The notes: generated from the sequence alone by a model not told the origin. 64,000 nucleotides of DNA from Mallotus nudiflorus (GCA_947683625.1 CANTUR010000193.1:3844001-3908000), one strand, 5' to 3'. Positions 36,900 through 49,707 are shown, numbered from the stretch's first letter. A program made the numbers and translations.

Positions 36900-39391
36900 G
36901 ATACTGCTTAAGCATGCCCCTTATCTGATCCTAACTCATCACCAATCATTGCAATGGATGATAGCCGTTACTCCAGCCCACTAATGCAGTTATGATAAGT
37001 TGTACGCTCCTACTTTTATTTATGACTAGCAAGATGGTGCTCAACCTACATTACACATTGCATATCATACACTCATACAAAAAACATGTGCATAAAATAA
37101 ACAAGTATAATAAAGAAGGCATACCCTCTGAGTGGTAGCAAACTCCAAAAAGCACTACTGCGCACTCCTAACAACAATATACTAGTACTAACCATAGGAG
37201 ATAGGAATCTACAAAAGCAAGAAAATAAGTTAATCACCACTCACTAAATAAATAAAACACATGTAAGAATAAGTGGAGAACACGAACATGGGTAGCATCA
37301 GTAGAAGCAACACCCGATTGAGGAAAGCCAGGTCTAGGCAAATCGAAGCTCACTGCTCTACCAAGGATATCCCTCCTAAGCAAAGACAAAGATGATTGAA
37401 TTGTTAAATCCCCAAGGATAGTGCTATTAGAAGCCACACCATTGGCATGAGTAGTCGCTTTAGTGTGGAGCATGCCCTTATCCTCCTTAAAGTGGGATCC
37501 AGATCTCTTCTAGCATATTTTCAAATAAGTTCTCATAACTCATGTCAATTATAGTTTATTTCTAATAGAGTTTGCTACATGCTTGCACTAAAACAAGAAT
37601 AAAAGCTTACTAGATTAGAAGAAGCGACTCTCGATGACCTGCGTGATATCCTAACTCTCAAACCCGAGGGATAAGATGCATCTGCCTGAGAAAATGGAGG
37701 TGAAGGAAAGGTCCCAATAGCTACAACATCAATCAGCTGAGGGATCAATAAATTAGCATATGGAAAACCTGCACTCTCTAAAAGGCACTCAAAGGGGAAT
37801 CCCATCATGATAGTAGTGAGATTATCATCGTAGAGCTCATGGATTCAGAACATGTCACTAGGAGGAGGGACAAGAACTCTCCTTATGTATGGGCCATCCC
37901 ACCAACGATGGACTCACTCGTCCAAATACCACACCCTTCCAACGAGGCCAACGAGCAACACTTGTCTCTTTGTCAGCTACCATGTAGCCACCATCTCTGC
38001 TATCTAGTGAGATCACGCTACCCATCAGCAAAGAAAGATCTGCTTAAAGGGAAACAATAAACAAACAACCCCTAAGAAAAGGAATAACCAACACAATAGG
38101 AATCAGGCATACCTAATCAGGGGAGAGCTTCCTCATATGATCTTGAACTATTGTGCAATCCTCAATCAAATCAGTAGTCTTCCTGATCCAATGAGAATAA
38201 CAAGGAAAGCCATCCTCTTGGAAATGAGTGATGGATGGACGAGGGAAAATCCTAAACTCATGTCCCCATATCTATCAAAATCAAAGGGTCAGAAATAACA
38301 AAGCTAAAAGTAAAAGAATAGACAACAAAACTCCTACTTATGTCCAACATGAACAATCATTTGTAGATCCTTGAGCCACCTCGGCATACTACGTCAAGTC
38401 TTGAGTACATATGAGCAAAGGCAGCATTGCCCCAACAATAGCCTGACAAGCCACCTAGATCTCTCAAGACAGGTAGCAATTACATATCACCCATACCTAA
38501 AGGGTTTAGGAAGATAACAACACTCAGTAAATAAAACAAAAGGTAATGAGCCAACTACTTTGCTGAAACAAGACCATCATCATACAAAGCCCATACAGAA
38601 GAAACAAACTCTATGTATCGAGTGAAATATAGGTAACTAGACCTCATAGGTGTGACTACCCTGAGAAAATCCCTCGTGAGATGCCTGCTCTCCATAGTAG
38701 TGGAACACTCCTCATCACTAAAAGGAATGGGCTCTCTAGAAAATCTCAAGCCCGTGATGGTGGCAAAGTCTAAGGAATAGTCATCTCCACGATAGGCAGA
38801 TGGAAAGTATATGTCGTGTCCATCCAATGCTCTATCAATGCATATATAGCAATCTGACTTAATGCATATGAGTTATAAGACAATGCAATAATCACCCCAT
38901 CAAAACCCTTCCCGGTAACTATCTACTTCACACACATCAGGAGACCCTAATAGTACATGTTGACACTGTTGAAACTACCAAGCAGCATAGTGACATACCT
39001 AAGGGGCTACAAACAATAGGTACGCTATCAAATAAATAATCATAAAAAGAAAATAAAGCAAGAGCTATCAGTGTCAGCATTTACAATAAAGCTACAAAGA
39101 CAGTTATGGCATGAGTTATTGCTACAACAACCTGATACAACAAAATAAACAGGGCAAAGAGTGACCTACCTTGCAACAATGACACACCCAAGCATGAGTC
39201 TTCAAGTTATGAACAATAGGGATAAGATCTCCCTAAGAAAGCCTGGATGGCTTAGAACTCTAAGGACTATATGTGTTAATCCTTGTAGAGAATGTCCTAG
39301 CTCCAGTAGCCTCTGTGAAGTCACCCTCAAGATCAAGATCAACATCAATAAAAATATCCTCCAAAACCTCAGGAATTTTGGAGAACTCCAT
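36900..39391 (-). pseudogene. Antisense spliced-looking gene with PMD-like domain (Tat copy 1)
   Basis: The gene lies on the strand opposite gag-pol, between integrase and the 3' LTR, starting at ATG 39391 (MEFSKIPEVLEDIF). Exon 1 ends at the donor 'aag|gtaggt', with intron 39007-39170 ending in 'tag'. Exon 2 has 'KGFDG', then 'DGHDIYFPSAYRGDDYSLDF' and 'ITGLRF' (38730-38830), and 'YCWGNAAFAHMY' (38406-38441), which match the plant mobile domain. Later exons (37575-37808 with 'LLIPQLIDVVAIGTFP', 37234-37473 with 'DILGRAVSFDLPRPGFPQ', and 37100-37200) follow past further introns. The whole block aligns with 54343-57040 on the other copy. Stops are present. Antisense ORFs with PMD-like domains are known for Tat elements; their function is not known. 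Confidence 0.82.
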
Positions 39392-40214
39392 TTTATGTAG
39401 AAGAAAATGGAAGTACAGAATAAGTAGATAGCACCTGAAACATAAAAAGGGTCAAGAAAAGTTAGAAAACACTCAAAGAAGTTTGGATGAAGCCTCCCAA
39501 GACCTCCAAAAATAGCCATTTAAATAATCTTAGAGGGGAAAAGCACATGACCATGTGCCAGGTGCAAGACCATGCGCACAAGCGCATGATCACATGCCCC
39601 CCACGCGTAGTCACACACACTTCCTCTTTTCATGAGCTCTTCTATGGTTTTACACGCATTTTGAGACTTTTCACACTCACTTATACAATCCTAAACTTCT
39701 ATTTGAGCATATGATATGCACCAAACTCATGAAAAATTACACTGATGTGGACTCGATCTGTCTAAAGACACTGCGCGTGCACCATTTTCTTAAGAAAACT
39801 TAACATCTTGCAAAAGAAGAAGAGCAAGGAAAATTCACTGTAAGGGTATCTTACTCCAAATCATCAAAATAACATCCTCAACATGATAAATCACTGCATC
39901 ATTACTGCATCATCACTACATCATTACTGCATCATCACTGTATTGTTATTGTATTATTAATGTATCATCACTACTACCTCACTCATTACTTATAAGCACC
40001 CACATTTCTTAGGAGCACTCTCACACAGCTTAAAAGCACCCTTACATTGCTTAGAAGAACTCAGTTTCATTTGCTTAGAAGCATTAACATTGCTTAGAAG
40101 CATCCTTCCACAACTTAGAAGCATCCTCACATTTCTTAGGAGCATCCACACTGCTTAGGAGCATTGTCATTTACTTAGTAGCATCTTCATTTACTTAATC
40201 GCATGATCATTTCG
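39392..40214. repeat. Short-repeat region between antisense gene and minisatellite
   Basis: 39550-39620 contains 'acatgaccatgtgc'-type GC-richer text like that of the LTR U3. 39895-39975 repeats 'catcactgcatcattactg'. 39985-40210 repeats 'cttagaagcatcctcacatt'-like units of about 25 bp. There is no gene. Confidence 0.6.
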
Positions 40215-40760
40215 TGTGACACCTAAAAAGGTTATAGTCATATGTTTATCTGCATGACACCTAAGAAGGTTATAGTCACATGTTCATTCACGTGACACCT
40301 AAGAAGGTTATAGTTGCATGTTCATTCACGTGACACCTAAGAAGGCTATAGTTTCATGTTCATTCATGTGACACCTAGAAAGGTTATAGTTGCATGTTCA
40401 TTTATATGACACCGAAGAAGGTTATAGTCGCATGTTCATTTGTGTGACACCTAAGAAGGTTATAGTCTCATGTTCATTTGTGTGACACCTAAGAAGGTTA
40501 TAATCACATGTTCATTTGCATGACACCTAAGAAGGTTATAGTCGTATGTTCGTTTGTGTGACACCTAAGAAGGTTATAGTCACATGTTCATTCATGTGAC
40601 ACTTAAGAAGGTTATAGTCACATGTTCATTTGCATGACACCTAAGAAGGTTATAGTCACATGTTCATTTGCGTGACACCTAAGAAGGTTATAGTCATATC
40701 CATATTTTGCTTAGTAGCATCTTTATTTACGTGACACATAAAAAGGTTATAGTTGCATTT
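40215..40760. repeat. 38-bp minisatellite, Tat copy 1
   Basis: About 14 copies of a 38-bp unit with the core 'gacacctaagaaggttatag', then 'tcacatgttcatt'. Copies differ by point changes mostly at C/T and G/A. The reverse complement of the same unit forms the array at 53040-54285. Confidence 0.92.
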
Positions 40761-41006
40761 GTACTCTACACTTTGCATCAATCATAGGCTTGCATATGTC
40801 CCAAAGTATCACCTTACATAATGACCAAGTCACAAAAGAACATCAATAAAAAAAACACAATAATAGCAGTCAAATCTTGACAAGACATCTAGAGACAACC
40901 CATATGTAAGTACCTCTCTCCATACCAAAACATTTTTTGCATCTTTGCATTTTACTTCACGATTATTAACACTAGCGCTAGGTGGCTATGCAACGCACGT
41001 GAAGCA

Positions 41007-41018
41007 GGGGGAAATTTT
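41007..41018 (+). other. Polypurine tract of Tat element
   Basis: gcagggggaaat directly precedes the 3' LTR start. The same site in the second copy is 'aaggggcaac' read on its coding strand (near 52736-52745). Confidence 0.75.
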
Positions 41019-42816
41019 CATACCTCAAATTTAACTATCCCCAAAAAGGTCTAATGATGAAATGAATTCTCGAGATGACTAGAGTATGATCATTCGTAAC
41101 ACCTATGAAGTGTGCAATCTTAAAAAACCTAACAGACCCGAATAGTGTGCAAAATCAATCACCGAGCCTTTAAGTTGTGCTCTGACCTTGTGAAATACAA
41201 ATTATCATAACAACGAGAGGTTTTCTTTCAAGAAAACTCCTCTCAGAATACTCAACTTGTTGGGTCGGTGCATATTTTGTTAGACTGGGACTCAACTTTG
41301 CAAAAAAATGGAAATCAATTTGATAAAATGAACTTTAGAAACACATCTAAAGGGCTCCAAAACCTCCAAAAGTGCTTATAGAATGGTCCAACACAACTTC
41401 AGTTACAGCGCATATTGCTCAAAAGTGCACGAAAACACCCCTAGGTGTCATGCTAAAATTGAGGCCAAATAGACTTTTGAAACACGTCCAAAAGGCCTAA
41501 AAACCTTAGGAACCAACCCTAAAACAATATGTGTAGAACTCAGGAAGAGCGCGTAGAGTGTCGAAGTGTGTGTGAAAATGCATATGTGAGCACATGACCA
41601 TGTGCACAATGTGTGTGGCCACGCATAAAAATCTACTTCTACACACATGACCATGCCTACACCCCCATTGTACACATTTTTTCTTATAAATAGACCCCTC
41701 TACACCTAATTTTTTTTTTTGGGGGGGGGGGGGGGGAGCAAGTGAAGACACATACACACTTAAAAGTTAGTCCAATTGAAGGCGCAGAAAATCCCTCTTC
41801 ATATAGTTTTTACTCTCGCACATCTTTTCTCTTAGGTTGTTCGATCCCTTTTTTCCACCAAACCCAACCGCAACTTTGTCAAAGCACGCTTTAAAGGTAT
41901 ACAATCTAGCATCATTCTGCTGTCATTTTGAACTCTTGATGAGGAAGGCTTGATAATCTCTCAAAGTTAAAGCTTCAAAGCTCACACAAGCTTAGTCGAG
42001 TCTAAGGACCATACAATTATTTTAGTATGTTTATTTTACCACATTGCATGTTATTTTACTATCGCCAACATTTAGGATTACTATTATGCTTATATAATGA
42101 GACTGGTAATCTTCCATACTATGTGAATAAAATATGATTTATTATGCTCATTTCAAATCATCATTCTACATCCTCTATTTCTAAAATCATGAAATAACAC
42201 CATAAAAATCAATAATATGAAAAGGTTCATGTCCTGGAATAGAGTCATCATGATCTTAGTCCAGTGATGACCTTATGCATCCTTTATATTATCATCATTC
42301 ATCATCATAGCATAAATAATCACTATAAGCATAACCACCCTATCATTCATTGAATAATTTGTGTAAATGATCATGTTATCCTTGAAGATCAACCATATCT
42401 TTTTATATGTATTTTATTTGGAAAGTGATGTAATAAAATTTTTAGCTTTATTATCTTATACTATCTAATGTACTATGTGAATGCTATATAAACTTTCATT
42501 ACTGAAACTGGGGTGTTGTGGTAGTTATACATCCAATATCATATAATGAGAAATAGTTAAAAAGTAGATGATATCCCTCAAACCTGTAAATATCTATTGG
42601 GGACAATACTCGCTGAGTGACCCGATGTTGTCCCTTTTTTTCCCCAATTTTCTAAAGATCAGGTGGCGACTCCACAGAATCAAAAACATCTTACCCCCTG
42701 AGACCAATCACTTATCCCTATTTGGTAAAGTTGCCATGTCCCTCGAAAACATAAAACCCTTTATAGTGTCTAACAAAGTAATAAAAAAACCACAACAAAA
42801 ATGATAGTCACTCACA
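41019..42816 (+). repeat. 3' LTR of Tat element
   Basis: 1798 bp, from tttcatacctc to gtcactcaca, similar along its length to 23881-25730. TATA box at 41685-41692. A run of 11 T and 16 G follows it (41710-41736). It is followed by the target copy ccacc. Confidence 0.9.
41685..41692 (+). promoter_or_regulatory. LTR TATA box
   Basis: tataaata followed by 'gacccctctacaccta', the same context as in the sister LTRs. Confidence 0.55.
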
Positions 42817-42821
42817 CCACC

Positions 42822-43790
42822 ATACAATAAAAATGCATCCTTAGTCCTTCTCAAGTACTCAAGGATATTCTTAAGTACTATCCAGTGATTTTCACTTGGG
42901 TGTGATTGGTATTTGCTCATTATGCTTAAGTCATATGAGACATTTGGTTAAGTGCATAACATGACATACATGATGCATCCAATAGTAGAAGCATATAGAA
43001 TTTTATGCTTCCAATCTTGCTCATCTTGTGTTATTGGACACTGAGTCTTACCAATAAGACATAAGACATTGGCAAGAATCCTCTCTTAGAGTTATACATG
43101 CTAAACCTATTCAATACATTGTCAATATAAGTGCTTTGACTTAAGCTAATAAGCCTCTGAGATCTATCTCTATATATCTTAATGCCTAAAATATAGGCGA
43201 ATTTACTTAAATCTTTCATTAAGAAACAATTCCCTAACCATGATTTAACATTTTGTAAACTAGGAATATTATTTATAATCATTAATATGTCATTAATATA
43301 TAGCACTAGAAAAACTATTGCACTCCCATTAACCTTATTGTAAGCACAAGGTTCATCTTCATTTTTTATAAATCCAAACTCTTTGATTGCTCTATCAAAA
43401 TAAAGATTCCAACTTTGAGAATCTTGCTTTAATTTATAAATGCATCTTTGAAGCTTGCAAACCTTTCCATAATTCTTAAGATTGACAAAACCCTTTGGTT
43501 GTGTCATATACACATCCTCAATTAGGTTTCCACTAAGAAACAATCTTTTGAATCCATTTACCATATCTCATAATCATAGTATGTGGCTATGGCAAGGAGA
43601 ATTTGAATGGATTTAAGCATAGCAACTGGTAAAAAGGTTTCATTATAGTCCATACCATGTGTCTGCTTGAAACCCTTTACAACTAGTCTTACTTTATAGG
43701 TATACACATTGTCATCCATGTCAAATTTGTTTTTAAAAACCCATTTATACGTAATAGTTCTTAAACCATTAGGTGGATCAATCAGAGTCT
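42822..43790 (-). pseudogene. pol: Copia RT, right piece of split element
   Basis: On the minus strand: 'EDVYMTQPKGFVNLKNYGKV' and 'KLQRCIYKLKQDSQSWN' (43440-43530), the active-site box as YIND (near 43290-43300), then 'DLSKFAYILGIKIYRDRSQR' and 'LSQSTYIDNVLNRF'. It ends with 'NILEYLRRTKDAFLLYGG' at 42822, where the Tat element cuts in. The first catalytic Asp of YxDD is Asn (43292-43294), a G-to-A type change. The upstream 'YVKTVYTYKVRLVVKGFKQT' text lies near 43640-43700. Confidence 0.88.
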
Positions 43791-43989
43791 ATACTTGATT
43801 ATCATACATAGATTACATTTTTCATTTTATGGATTCCAACCATTTCTCAAAGTTGAGACTATCCATGGCCTCTTGATAGATCGTGGGCTCACTTTGATCC
43901 ACAATCATCATATCATTATTATCTGTCCTGAGAAATCCATATCTCTTAGGGTTATGATGTGTCCTACTAGACCTTGTAGGACCTTCTAG

Positions 43990-45285
43990 TACTTGTGTAG
44001 ATTTAACAATTACTTATTGATCCAATTGAGGTTCCAATATGGTACAATGCTATGTTGTGGTTCTTAAATTTCTTTAAGTTGTACCTTCCTCCACTAGTTC
44101 CTTTGGAAATGAATTCTCTTTCCAAAAAGACACCATCCCAAGCAACAAATAATTTGTTTTTAGAAGCATTGTAAAAGTAATATCCTTTAGTTTCTTTAAG
44201 ATATCCCATAAAAAGACATTTTTCTAATTTGGGTGCTAATTTAAAAAAAAAAATTGACGCTTCACATAAGGTTCACATCTCCAAATCTTAAGAAAAGATA
44301 AACTAGGAGATTTTCCATTCCATATCTCATATGGTGTCTTTTCAATTGCCTTTGATGGAACTTTGTTTAGTAGGAATGCATCAGTTTTATAGCATACCTC
44401 CCAAAAGGGGAATGGAAGTTTTGAATGACCCATCATCAATCGAACCATATCCAATAAAGTTCATTTTCTTTGTTTAGATACACCATTCCATTATCATTTT
44501 CTTAGTGGAGTCAATTGTGAAATTATTCGACAATCTCTAATATAATCAATAAATGCTTAGCTTAAATATTCACTACCTCAATCAAACCTTAATGCTTTAA
44601 TATTCTTACCAAGTTGATTTTGAACTTCATTTTTAAAAGCTTTGAACATTTTAAAAGATTTAGATTTATGTTTCATTAGATAGACATATCCATATCTACT
44701 GAAATCATGTGTTAAAGTAATGACTTACTAAAAACCTCCTCTAGCACTAGAACTTAATCGACCATATACATCAGAATGTATAAGGCCTAATAAGTTATTA
44801 GCCCTCTTACTATGTCCAGTTAAGGGTGTTTTAGTCATTTTCTTAATAAACAAGATTCATAAGTTTCAAATGATTCAAAATCAAATGAATTCAAAGTCCA
44901 TGTTGGTGGAGTTTTGTAATGTGTTTCTCATTTATGTGGCCTAAAAAACAATGTCAAAGATAAGTTTTATTTAAATCATTAGATTTAAAATTCTATTTAT
45001 TAATGTTATAAATGGACTTTTCATTAGTGTCTTTAATGTCCAAAACATAAAGACCATTGGTTTGTCGAGCATATCTATAAAAAAACATCATAATGATAAA
45101 TGGAGCATTTTTTTATTTCTAATAATAAACTCAAAACCATTCTTATCCAAACAAGAAACAGAAAAAATATTCCTACTCATAGTAAGTACATAATAACTGT
45201 TTTCCAAACTTAAAATAAGTCCACTAAGTTAACTCATAAGTTCCTACAACTTAATGGAGTCAGTTATGTAACTTAGACATTAGAA
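43990..45285 (-). pseudogene. pol: Copia protease end, pre-integrase and integrase
   Basis: Reading on the minus strand from 45240: 'SGLILSLENSYYVLTMSRNI' precedes pre-integrase, then the His/Cys motif 'FESFETYESCLLRK', the integrase core across stops, then the open piece 44236-44454 ('LNKVPSKAIEKTPYEIWNGK') and 44003-44209 ('MGYLKETKGYYFYN'). The order and phrasing identify one copia lineage for this and the RT piece. The protease DSG and the gag are not seen: pol text fades out at about 45285 where LTR-like sequence begins. Confidence 0.83.
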
Positions 45286-45289
45286 ATAT

Positions 45290-47323
45290 GTGTGTTGAGC
45301 ACAAGCCTAAGTGGGGTAAAATTTAAAAAATTTTACTTACATAACCCTCATTACATAAAGAATTCCATTCCCAAGGATCCATTTTTCATGCTACACATAA
45401 CTAAATTGCAAAGCAACATATATAATCATCAACTTAGGTAACTTTAAGTTTAAGAAAAACATACAAACTCCTAGTTTGATTAAGAAAACAATAGTTAAGA
45501 TCTACAAGCTTTAACAGCTTAAGGTTCAACACTTGAATCAAATGCTCTAGCCTTGCAAATGAAAGGTCTTTAACTTGAAACACCAAGGCTCCACCAAATC
45601 ACCTTCTTGCTTTGATTAGTTGTCAGTGTCCTCTCAATTAACCCTCATAAATCTTACACTAACTAAATCCTTTGCAAGAATACTTAGGGTTTGTGCTATG
45701 TAGACATTTTTTCCATTTTGGTGTGTCTAACCATTCATAGAAAATTTCTTACGTTATATATATAGAGAAAGCAAGCACCTCATGACATCATCCATAACAT
45801 CACAAGCAAAACTCATGACAACACCTATGACATCACAAGTAACCTCATGACATCATCTATGACATCGTAAGCATGCAACTTGACATAGTAAGTATACAAT
45901 TTGTATAAGTAACTCACTAATGTACAAAGAAGTGTGTAGAAAATACATATTATGTATAATGTCTACATTCATCCTCTCATATTTATTAATATGATAAATA
46001 CATGTAATCTAATCTTTATTTGACAAAGTCAAATATTTACACATTAAAGATTTAATGTGCTTAATATGCCAAATTTGTCTACATCATTTATATGGACTTA
46101 GGCTTGGTAATTGGGCCAACACTTGGCCCAAGCGCAATCCATTAAATAAATGGTTATAGATTATGTTCATAGGCTTTATCAATATTTTAGATTAATCTTT
46201 TGTCCAAAATTCTTTTGGTCCTAGGCCCAAACTACTTGTGCCATTAATCCAAGTCCAAATAGAAATAACATATTATTATTAATTTAATACTTTAATTAAT
46301 ATCTCATATTAATTAAGTATAAATTAATAATTAAACTCTTACCTAAATTATATTTCATGATATGCTAGAATCATCACTTTAAGCATAAATCTAATTCCAT
46401 TAATCTTAATTAATTCATTAAACCCTTTAATTAATTATTAGATTAATATTGATGGTGATTTGGTAAAACTCTTTTTGGTGTGACTTACTAGGTTCATCTA
46501 ATTGGCAATGAGAAAATAATATCAACAGTTGATATTTTTTGAAACTCCTTTCAAATTTAAATATGAATCCTAGTTATACACATTTATTTCTCATAAGTTG
46601 TAAGTGACCCCCTAGCATCAATATCACAACTACCCAATTAGAAATGAATGCATATATTGATTCATATGAACCCTTTAGTCATAATTACCATACACTAAAA
46701 TCCCTTCATTAGAAAATCCCGATATAGCCTAAAGTCATGCTTTAGTCAAACTCTAACAGTTATCTCATATGACCTCATCTCAAGTTCTAATTCTTGATAA
46801 AATATAACAAATACTAGAAACACTTTTCCAGTATTAAAACTCTTTCCAGTATGTCATGTTTGTCTTTGTTAGGAACTTATTCCTTAAGAAAAAAACTTAG
46901 ACAACATATGATCTTATCCTGATCACTCCAGGCAATGAATCCCATCTTAGTTGAACACTCATCCTTACATTTAACTAACTAGAGCCATCACATGCCATGT
47001 ACCCATGTGTGATTAACATAAGTATGCACTCAAATATGGATGATCGTGTCACCTCAGGTCAAAGGACTATAAACACCATTATGACCTAAATTGTGATAAT
47101 TAACTATAAGTGAATATCCATGAGATTATAAATCTAATGTCACTATTCGATTCGTCCATCATATGAGTATCCACATATATATTCTGATATCTCATATCAA
47201 GTAGCATGAGACTCAATACCTCCCACTATTAGTATCATATACTAATCAAGGAAAATAGACAGAAGTGATAGTCCAATTAATATTACTTAAATATTAATTT
47301 TTTGACTACGAGCATTTTATAGC
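45290..47323 (-). repeat. Copia-type LTR sequence, possibly a different family
   Basis: On the minus strand this has an LTR layout: U3-like text from 47323 ('gtcctttgacctgaggtgac', 'agtcacaccaaaaagag'), a TATA region 'ctatatatataacg' near 45755-45768, and a downstream part to about 45290. It resembles the LTR at 21722-23356 only in short phrases ('gtcctttgac'), so it may be the LTR of a related element and not the partner of the split copia. The right edge is cut by the Tat element at 47324. Short repeats 'catgacatcat...gacatcacaagc' lie at 45778-45880. Confidence 0.5.
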
Positions 47324-48030
47324 TGTGAGCAACCTTTTTTTGCTCTCGAGTGAAAGAGCCTTTTTTATAGCTACTCCTTCTGGAAATTTTCATGAGGATC
47401 TTTATGTTTTATTTTCGAGGGACATGGCAACTTTATCAAGTAGGGAGAAATGATTAGTCTCAAGAGGAATGAGATGCTTTTTTTTTTATTTTATGGAGTT
47501 ACCACCATATTTTTAAAAAATTGGGAAAAGAAAGGGACAACATCAGGTCACTCAATGAGTATTGTCCCCAGTAACATTTTTTGGGTTTAAGGAATCACAT
47601 CTACTTTTTTACTATTTCTCATTATATAATATTCAATGTATAGCTACAACAACACCCTAGTTTTGGCAATTATAATTTGTATAGCATTCACACAATACAT
47701 TAGATAATAAAAGATAATAAAGCTAAAATATCATTATTACATCACTTTCCTAATAAAATACTGTAATATCTTGAGTTTTTAAATATTTTTATACTGCATC
47801 GGGATATACAGTGTTAATAGTTTTTGTATATATATATGATATTTTATGATTTTTTTGTTTGTTTAAAGCTAATTTTATATTATTTTAAGTACTTTACGTA
47901 AAATTTTCCTGGGAATTGTATTTTCGGGGAAATTGACATCGTAAATAATTTAATATTAATTATTTTAAATAGATTTACGCATTTGTATGAGTTCATACAT
48001 TATTTTAATTGTCGCATTAAATATATACAT

Positions 48031-48061
<31 letters not shown>

Positions 48062-48165
48062 CATATATTTAATAATTTTAGGGTTTAGTAATTATTTTTA
48101 AATTATGTGATGTAGAATTTTTGAATATAAAATAATTATATTAAAGTATAAATTATTAAATTTAA

Positions 48166-48200
<35 letters not shown>

Positions 48201-48989
48201 AATTATTAAAGTTTATCAAATTTACCAAAACTGCCACCAACCCCTCTCCTCCATCACTCGATGCCTACCACCATCATCACCGCCTATCATCTCATTTTTA
48301 GGCTATCGGTGTGCCACCCTGAGCTCCGCGCTTCCCAGTCAGTAGCTTCGCCACCCTCTCTTCTCTTCTCCGGCACCGTTTCACCCTGTTATTGTCGAAA
48401 AATCAAAACTTTAAACCATCGTCGATCACAGCGATTCTGGCCACCATTTTTCACACCGCCGGTCTCTATCTTCTCCTTGAGCTCCGGTGAGTGTAATTCC
48501 AAGCTTTGTTTCACTTAAAATGGTCTAGATTTTCCTAGGTTTCAATTTCTTCATTTCGGCCATTTAGGGTTTCAAATTTTTTTTAGCTTAAATTTGATTG
48601 ATTCATGAAAAATTCCTTTACAAACTTTGATCCTAGTAGCTCAATCTACATGCTGTAATTTTTGTAGAATTTTTGGAATTTATTTTGATTTTTTGGTATT
48701 TTTTATTATTTTATTAATATTTTCTAATTTTCGAAAATTAATTAATTAAATTATGAAATTGTGTTTTATGATAATTATAGGTGTTGAAATGAATTATATA
48801 AATTTATTTGTAATTTTTTTGAATTTTTATATATTTATTTGGAATTTATTAAGTTTATGTAATTTTGAAAAATAGGGTTAATTATATGTTTAATTGAAAT
48901 TAATTGGTTAATTGAGTATACTTATTGATATTATGGAAATATATGTTGATAAAATTAATTTTGAGTAATTATATTATTTTTGGATTTAT

Positions 48990-48993
48990 TTTA

Positions 48994-49064
<71 letters not shown>
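48990..49064. repeat. (TA)n microsatellite
   Basis: Pure TA for about 65 bp. Other TA runs lie at 48038-48060, 48171-48197 and 49731-49791 within the same solo LTR. Confidence 0.92.
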
Positions 49065-49067
<3 letters not shown>

Positions 49068-49704
49068 GTATTTTGGTAATTTTATACTAAACTGGCTAAA
49101 AATGTAATTAAATTGGTTTTACTGGTTATTTAAGGTACAAAAATGATTTCTATAAATTATTTAGTATTTTTAACTAATTAAAACTTTTTTGTAAATTATT
49201 TTCAAATTATATATATAATATATGATTTTTCTAAATAAATGAGTTTTTATCGATTTTTAACATGTTTTAGGGTTAATTAAGTAATTTGGATTGATAAAAT
49301 GTATTTTTATTATATAAGGGCATTTTTGGTATTTTATAAATATTATGAGAATTGTGGACCTTAGTTGATGAATTATAGTTTGGAGTCCGACCGAGGGATT
49401 GTGATTGTGAATTCTGTGTATTTTTTAAGTGTGTTTCTTATAGGAGCGGCTTTACTCTTTGAGTAGAGAGATATCCGTTTTACAGGGGATGTTCTGCAGG
49501 ATTTTTGGTAGAATTCTCATAAAACGTGATGTGTGATCGAATTTTGATTTTAATTCTGTGTCTAGTATTCTAGATTGAGTCTTTAGAACTTCTGTTAGAT
49601 TTACTCTGATTTCTGTTGTCGTTTGTTTGTTTAGTTGGATCGAGACCGAGGCCTGGTGGACAAGGCCCGTCGGACCCATCTCGAGGAGCGCAATAAATAG
49701 TGAG

Positions 49705-49707
<3 letters not shown>

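Larger units (their letters stand above)
23881..42816 (+). mobile_element. Complete Tat-type Ty3/gypsy element (18.9 kb) inserted in copia pol
   Basis: The element has two LTRs (23881-25730, 41019-42816) and a 5-bp target duplication ccacc (23876-23880, 42817-42821). Its insertion lies at the Gly-Gly of a copia RNase H/RT junction, and the copia frame resumes on the other side. Internal order: primer site, leader, gag, protease, linker, RT (with deletion), RNase H, second RNase H, integrase, an antisense PMD-like gene, minisatellite, purine tract. The second (archaeal-like) RNase H and the antisense ORF point to the Tat/Ogre group. Removing the two nested insertions (28830-30899 and 34844-35651) leaves about 16 kb. 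No frame is intact. Confidence 0.92.

Noticed and set aside
40215..40760. Regular 38-bp direct repeats that could look like a CRISPR array
   Set aside because: The units are head to tail without unique spacers, the context is plant retrotransposon DNA, and no cas-like gene is present. It is a minisatellite.
48261..48518. Open frame of 85 residues in a GC-richer block
   Set aside because: It lies inside the 3.3-kb solo LTR. Composition is C-rich low complexity with no domain, so it is likely chance.
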